From Phenylobacterium aquaticum (GTDB lineage: Bacteria; Pseudomonadota; Alphaproteobacteria; Caulobacterales; Caulobacteraceae), in NCBI RefSeq assembly GCF_947378715.1, contig NZ_CANCLE010000159.1:1-8810 (forward strand): a DNA stretch of 8,810 nucleotides, written 5' to 3'. Positions within the stretch are counted from its first letter, which is position 1, and each line of letters begins with the position of its first letter. The notes beneath the pieces are model-generated. The model saw only the letters and a program-made list of their open reading frames with translations. It was not told the DNA's origin and did no database searches. Shown one piece after another: positions 6,243 to 8,810 of this stretch. A program made the translations under genes and the position numbers.

Positions 6243-6341
6243 TCAGTAGGGCCGAATCGCCATGATCAGGGCGGCGACCGCCAGGGCCAGCGGAGTGAGA
6301 ACCGCCAGGGTCTTGAAGGCGTTCGCAGCCAGCTCACGCAT
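6243..6341 (-). CDS. 32-aa single-pass small membrane protein, unknown function
   Basis: This short frame reads MRELAANAFKTLAVLTPLAL and continues to a C-terminal MAIRPY. Residues 11-29 form one hydrophobic helix, with a short N-terminal part carrying Arg2, Glu3 and Lys10, and Arg30 at the far end. Translation support is good: TGAGGT on the reverse strand (6355-6350) lies 8 nt before the ATG, and the ATG overlaps the end of the upstream 95-aa gene by 8 nt, an arrangement typical of coupled translation. Composition follows the normal GC-rich codon pattern. I do not recognise a named family. It could be an assembly partner or regulator of a membrane complex, but nothing here says which. Confidence 0.62.
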   Translation of the reverse strand: MRELAANAFKTLAVLTPLALAVAALIMAIRPY

Positions 6342-6621
6342 CGGCCCGGACCTCATCAAGCCTGGCCAAAGCCTCCAGCACCTCGAGCAGGGGGACCGGC
6401 ATATCGGCGCCCGGCGCCTGCCTCAGGGTCGGACGGTCTGGGACCGCGCAGGCGTCCGACGCCCAGCTGGAAAGGATCGCGCGCTTCTCGACGCGATCAA
6501 GGCCGGGATCCTTCAAGACATCGCGCGGCCGATTGAAGCCGATGACGGGCCGCAACAGGTGATCGAAATGCGGCCACAGCGGCCGGCGGCCGCCCATTTC
6601 CAATTGATGAGACATATCCAT
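6334..6621 (-). CDS. Conserved-looking hypothetical protein, 95 aa
   Basis: The core (about residues 28-92) reads GFNRPRDVLKDPGLDRVEKR, then AILSSWASDACAV, a Pro/Arg-rich LRQAPGADMPVP turn, and a final helix EVLEALARLD. I recall similar small alphaproteobacterial proteins with a (H/R)P.DVL.DP.L...EKRAILASWASDA core, but no assigned function. The protein is soluble and mainly helical by composition. The frame is open far upstream, but that part (6622-6912) overlaps another gene antiphase and has low-complexity Pro/Ser/Arg content, so the start is placed at the ATG at 6621; ATGs at 6615 and 6597 are possible. GAGAA stands just ahead. Its end overlaps the 32-aa membrane protein start, which suggests that the two are made together. 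Confidence 0.7.
   Translation of the reverse strand: MDMSHQLEMGGRRPLWPHFDHLLRPVIGFNRPRDVLKDPGLDRVEKRAILSSWASDACAVPDRPTLRQAPGADMPVPLLEVLEALARLDEVRADA
6350..6355 (-). promoter_or_regulatory. Ribosome binding site of the 32-aa membrane protein
   Basis: TGAGGT on the reverse strand, 8 nt before the ATG at 6341, lies inside the 3' end of the upstream gene. It is the main reason for calling the short gene real. Confidence 0.6.
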
Positions 6622-6688
6622 GAGATTCTCACGACTCTTGGGGAGCGGCGACTTGGGTCGCACACCCGGATCACGAGGTGATGACGGT

Positions 6689-6967
6689 TCAGGCTGGCTG
6701 GATCGCCCGCGCCAAAGGGTCTCGCCACAGGATGGGCGAGCCCTGTCTGACGGGACCGGGCGCAGAGACGAACCGGGCCGCCCGGGTCCCGTCAGGCAGC
6801 TGGACGTCAAGCTTGACGGGGGCCCGCCGGGCGGCGAAGCGCTCCGCCACGGCCTGGGCCGCGCGTTCCGCCTCGGCGCCGCTCGCGAAGAGACCGGGCA
6901 GCGCGGCGTCATCGACGCTCACCCGCCATCCGCCCTCGGTCGGCGCAATGGAAATCACATGAATCAC
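6689..6967 (-). CDS. DUF2188-like small hypothetical protein
   Basis: This 92-aa protein begins with a beta-strand pair around a GGW turn (IHVISIAPTEGGWRVSVDD). A helix follows (ASGAEAERAAQAVAERFAAR, about 29-48) and then another strand pair (VKLDVQLPDGTRAARFV). This strand-GGW-strand-helix-strand-DG layout resembles DUF2188-type proteins, whose function is unknown; the match is from memory of the pattern. The start is a GTG at 6967, with a full AGGAGGT (6978-6972) only 4 nt upstream; the next in-frame GTG at 6958 would give 13-nt spacing. An ATG at 6960 is out of frame and is followed at once by TGA. It is soluble, without Cys or membrane segments. Confidence 0.68.
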   Translation of the reverse strand: MIHVISIAPTEGGWRVSVDDAALPGLFASGAEAERAAQAVAERFAARRAPVKLDVQLPDGTRAARFVSAPGPVRQGSPILWRDPLARAIQPA

Positions 6968-6971
6968 AATG

Positions 6972-6978
6972 ACCTCCT
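6972..6978 (-). promoter_or_regulatory. Strong Shine-Dalgarno site of the DUF2188-like gene
   Basis: A full AGGAGGT on the reverse strand. The 4-nt spacing to the GTG at 6967 is short; 13 nt to the GTG at 6958 is long. The upstream start is preferred because it completes the first beta strand. Confidence 0.6.
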
Positions 6979-7050
6979 GTCGGTTTGAGTTTCAGGCGAT
7001 CGAAGATTTAGGCGCCGGAACGCCGCGCGCAAGAGGCGGCCAGCGGGAGA

Positions 7051-7428
7051 TCAGCGCGCCCAGGCCGCGACTTGCTCAGAGTCGAAATACTCGTCCAGAC
7101 GGGTGATCTTGCCGCCCGCCACCGCGCAGACCAGGCAGGCCGGCAGCTCGACCCGCTTGCCGTCCGGCCGCACGCCGACCAGCAGGTGCTGCTGGACGAA
7201 GCCACCGGGAAAGACGGTCAGCCGCCGGTCTTCATAGCGCCGGGTCGGGATGTGGCGGATGAAGCCCGACAAGGTCTTCACATTGTCGGCCTTGGTCTCG
7301 ATCTGGCGGTCGGTATTGTGCCAGATGGCCACCTCGTCGGCGTAGCAGTCGGCCACGGCGGCGACGTCCCCGACCTCGATGGCGTCGAAGAAGCGGGCCG
7401 CGAGGGCGGCGATTTCATCGAGGGTCAT
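7051..7428 (-). CDS. NTF2/SnoaL-like fold protein
   Basis: This 125-aa protein opens with two helices (TLDEIAALAARFFDAIEVGDVAAVADCYADEVAIWHN, 2-38), the classic NTF2-like cone-fold entry. It continues through a helix (ADNVKTLSGFIRHI) and a curved sheet (RRLTVFPGGFVQQHLLVGVRPDGKRVELPACLVCAVAGGKITRLDEYFD), ending with the conserved LDEYFD strand typical of SnoaL-like and limonene-epoxide-hydrolase-like proteins. Members include isomerases, cyclases, hydrolases and mere binding proteins; Asp35-less catalysis cannot be resolved here, so no reaction is assigned. The ATG at 7428 lies 2 nt after the stop of the crotonase gene, so the two are almost certainly one transcript and may share a pathway. 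A weak GGAG lies within the crotonase 3' end. Confidence 0.87.
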   Translation of the reverse strand: MTLDEIAALAARFFDAIEVGDVAAVADCYADEVAIWHNTDRQIETKADNVKTLSGFIRHIPTRRYEDRRLTVFPGGFVQQHLLVGVRPDGKRVELPACLVCAVAGGKITRLDEYFDSEQVAAWAR

Positions 7429-7430
7429 GG

Positions 7431-8267
7431 TCAGCCCGGCTCCGGCTTGTCGCCGGCGCGGTAGTCGTTGAACACCGCGTCGCGGCTCTGCAGGGCCTGG
7501 GTCACCCCCTGGCGCAGCTCGGCCATGTAGGCGCGGCTGGCGGGCGTGTGCCAGCCCAGGGCGTGCAGGTCGGTGCCGGCCCGCAGGCCGGCGCGCATGC
7601 CCATGGCCTCCATCTGGCGATGGACCAGCCGCTTGTTCAGCTGGGCGAGTTCGGGGTCGACCTTGGCGATGCGGCTGGCCATGGCCAGCACCTGCGCCTC
7701 CAACTCCTCGAGCTTGAAGGCGCGGTTGGCGAAGCCCAGGCGGACCGCCTCCAGCCCGTCAAAGGCGTCGCCGGTCAGCATCAGCTCCATGGCCGCGCGC
7801 ATGCCGACGATCCAGGCGTGGTACTGGTTGTCCGGCGGGCTCATGGTGCGCACCGCCGGATAGCCGATCTGGGCGTCTTCGGCGACATAGACGAGGTCGC
7901 AGGCCACGGCGAGCTCGGAGCCGCCGGCCAGGCACCAGCCATGCACCTGGGCGATCACCGGCTTGGCCAGGTCCCAGACCCGGAAGCACCCCTCGACCAC
8001 GTGGCGCGCCCACTGACCCTGGCCGCCGGCGGTGTAGTAGGGCAGCTCGCCCAGGCTCGACAGGTCGTAGCCGGAGGAGAAGCAGGTCCCTGCCCCGCGC
8101 AGCACGATGACCCGCACCTCGGGGTCGCGATCGGCGGCCTCGAGCGCCGCAAAGATCTCGCCGCGCAGGGCGTTGGACAGGGCGTTGCGCTTGGCGGGCC
8201 GGTTCAGGGTCAGGCGGCGCACATGGGGCGCCGGATCGTCGGTCAACAGGATCGGCTCTTCGGCCAT
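7431..8267 (-). CDS. Crotonase-fold enzyme, enoyl-CoA hydratase/isomerase family
   Basis: This 278-aa protein has the crotonase layout: LTLNRPAKRNALS (19-31), first oxyanion and CoA loop GAGTCFSSGYDLSSLGE (58-74), and second oxyanion helix HGWCLAGGSELAVACDLVY (109-127). Glu118 matches rat crotonase Glu144. The residue twenty on, where crotonase has the second catalytic glutamate (Glu164), is Ala138 in GYPAVR, so an ordinary syn-hydratase reaction is doubtful; isomerase, hydrolase or another crotonase chemistry acting on an acyl-CoA is possible. The ATG at 8267 was chosen because GGGAGGA (8280-8274) lies 6 nt upstream; the open frame up to 8429 has unrelated residues. It is transcribed with the NTF2-like gene and divergent from the GST gene. 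Confidence 0.88.
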   Translation of the reverse strand: MAEEPILLTDDPAPHVRRLTLNRPAKRNALSNALRGEIFAALEAADRDPEVRVIVLRGAGTCFSSGYDLSSLGELPYYTAGGQGQWARHVVEGCFRVWDLAKPVIAQVHGWCLAGGSELAVACDLVYVAEDAQIGYPAVRTMSPPDNQYHAWIVGMRAAMELMLTGDAFDGLEAVRLGFANRAFKLEELEAQVLAMASRIAKVDPELAQLNKRLVHRQMEAMGMRAGLRAGTDLHALGWHTPASRAYMAELRQGVTQALQSRDAVFNDYRAGDKPEPG

Positions 8268-8273
8268 GGCGCA

Positions 8274-8280
8274 TCCTCCC
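8274..8280 (-). promoter_or_regulatory. Ribosome binding site of the crotonase gene
   Basis: GGGAGGA on the reverse strand, 6 nt before the ATG at 8267. It decides this start over the longer frame reaching 8429 and over an out-of-frame ATG at 8274. Confidence 0.7.
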
Positions 8281-8305
8281 AGAAGCTCTTTGGGCCAGAC
8301 CCTAG

Positions 8306-8376
8306 AAACTTGACGTACCGGAGGCAAAGCCCGGTTTGGGCCCCTGTGAAAAGTTGACGTCGGGTCCGGCTTGACG
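8306..8376. promoter_or_regulatory. Divergent promoter region with repeated TTGACG elements
   Basis: The 160-nt spacer between the crotonase and GST genes carries AAACTTGACGT (8306-8316) and AAAGTTGACGT (8350-8360), identical at 10 of 11 bases and 44 bp apart, and a third TTGACG at 8371-8376. TTGACG is close to the alphaproteobacterial -35 hexamer, but I see no good -10 at 16-18 nt for any copy, so the repeats may instead be operator half-sites. Some promoters for both genes must lie in this spacer or just beside it. Confidence 0.35.
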
Positions 8377-8427
8377 GCGGCGGCCCCGTCCCGACAAGTC
8401 GCCGCCAACAGATCAGGGAGCCTCGCC

Positions 8428-8810
8428 ATGAAACTCTACAATTCCGTCGGACCGAACCCCCACGTGGTGCGGATGTTCGCGGCCGAGAAGGGCCTGACCC
8501 TGCCCATGGTCGATGTCGACCTGCGCGGCGGCGAGAACCGCAAGCCGCCCTATCAGGACAAGGTCAATGTGGCCGGCCAGACGCCGGCCCTGGAGCTGGC
8601 CGACGGCGCGGTGATCAGCGAGATCACGGTGATCTGCGAATATCTGGAAGAAAAGCACCCCACCCCGTCGCTGATCGGGACCAATGCCGAGGAACGGGCC
8701 GAGACCCGCATGTGGACCCGCCGGGTCGATCTCAACATCTGCGAGCCCATGGCCAACGGCTTCCGCGCCGCCGAGGGTCGACCGATGTTCGAGCCGCGCA
8801 TGAAGCTGGT
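8428..8810 (+). CDS. Glutathione S-transferase family protein (3' partial)
   Basis: The frame starts at the ATG at 8428, with AGGGAG (8415-8420) 7 nt upstream, and runs open through the window end, giving 127 complete codons. The N-terminal thioredoxin-like domain is clear: strand MKLYNSVGPNPHVVRMFAAE (1-20), cis-proline Pro53 in GQTPALEL, and Ser64-Glu65 in VISEITVICEYLEEKHP (62-78), the glutathione gamma-glutamyl-binding motif. The helical C-terminal domain begins at about residue 85 (EERAETRMWTRRVDLNI). Ser6 is at a plausible catalytic position in the first loop, but GST subclasses differ and the rest of the protein is missing. The protein would conjugate or reduce an electrophile with glutathione in the cytoplasm. 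It is divergent from the crotonase gene. Confidence 0.9.
   Translation, partial: MKLYNSVGPNPHVVRMFAAEKGLTLPMVDVDLRGGENRKPPYQDKVNVAGQTPALELADGAVISEITVICEYLEEKHPTPSLIGTNAEERAETRMWTRRVDLNICEPMANGFRAAEGRPMFEPRMKL

Noticed and set aside
6262..6681. 139-codon forward frame opposite the 95-aa and 32-aa genes
   Set aside because: No Shine-Dalgarno site or family signature; the reverse strand has better starts and recognisable motifs.
6622..6912. 97-codon upstream extension of the 95-aa hypothetical
   Set aside because: Pro/Ser/Arg low complexity and out-of-phase overlap with the DUF2188-like gene; the recognisable core begins after the ATG at 6621.
7548..8357. 269-codon forward frame opposite the crotonase gene
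   Set aside because: Gly/His/Gln-rich antisense shadow of a clear crotonase.
8268..8429. 54-codon N-terminal extension of the crotonase
   Set aside because: A strong Shine-Dalgarno site lies at 8280-8274 for the ATG at 8267, and the extension would overlap the GST start region.
1..8810. CRISPR array, tRNA/rRNA, insertion sequence, prophage or toxin-antitoxin/defence genes
   Set aside because: No regularly spaced repeats, cloverleaf-like sequence, transposase or phage motifs were seen on either strand.

Overview
The window is high-GC, tightly packed chromosomal DNA from an alphaproteobacterium, most likely a Caulobacterales member of the Caulobacter/Phenylobacterium type. This rests on three things: a SUV3-like helicase end, an Hsp15-like S4 protein, a seven-iron ferredoxin and a CdnL/CarD regulator in the same order on one strand; GC-rich coding with good Shine-Dalgarno sites; and intergenic palindromic repeats of a kind I associate with Caulobacterales. 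No database search was possible, so the genus is an inference.

Left half (1-5670). The 3' end of a helicase gene (1-555) is followed by a 253-nt spacer holding a 142-bp nested inverted repeat (601-742) and a second hairpin (766-788). The Hsp15-like gene (809-1087) comes next. A secreted penicillin-acylase-family Ntn hydrolase (1145-3568) meets a reverse-strand dimethylargininase gene (4307-3540) tail to tail, with a 29-bp overlap. The ferredoxin gene fdxA (4450-4791) starts divergently from the dimethylargininase. A 315-nt leader then precedes cdnL (5107-5616), which ends at a strong intrinsic terminator (5642-5669). The acylase and dimethylargininase genes look like an insertion into an otherwise familiar helicase - S4 - fdxA - cdnL order.

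Right half (5683-8810). A run of reverse-strand genes reads right to left: a crotonase-fold enzyme (8267-7431), an NTF2/SnoaL-like protein (7428-7051), a DUF2188-like small protein (6967-6689), a 95-aa conserved-looking hypothetical (6621-6334), a 32-aa single-helix membrane protein (6341-6243) and a GNAT acetyltransferase (6210-5683). The first two are 2 nt apart. The 95-aa and 32-aa genes overlap. A glutathione S-transferase gene (8428 onward, cut by the window end) is divergent from the crotonase gene across a 160-nt spacer with repeated TTGACG hexamers.

Most of the content is housekeeping or ordinary accessory metabolism. I see no CRISPR array, tRNA, rRNA, transposase, phage gene or defence system. 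The items most worth a second look are the nested repeat with differing but still self-complementary tips, the 32-aa membrane protein, the crotonase lacking its second catalytic glutamate, and a 13-bp direct repeat bracketing the cdnL leader.
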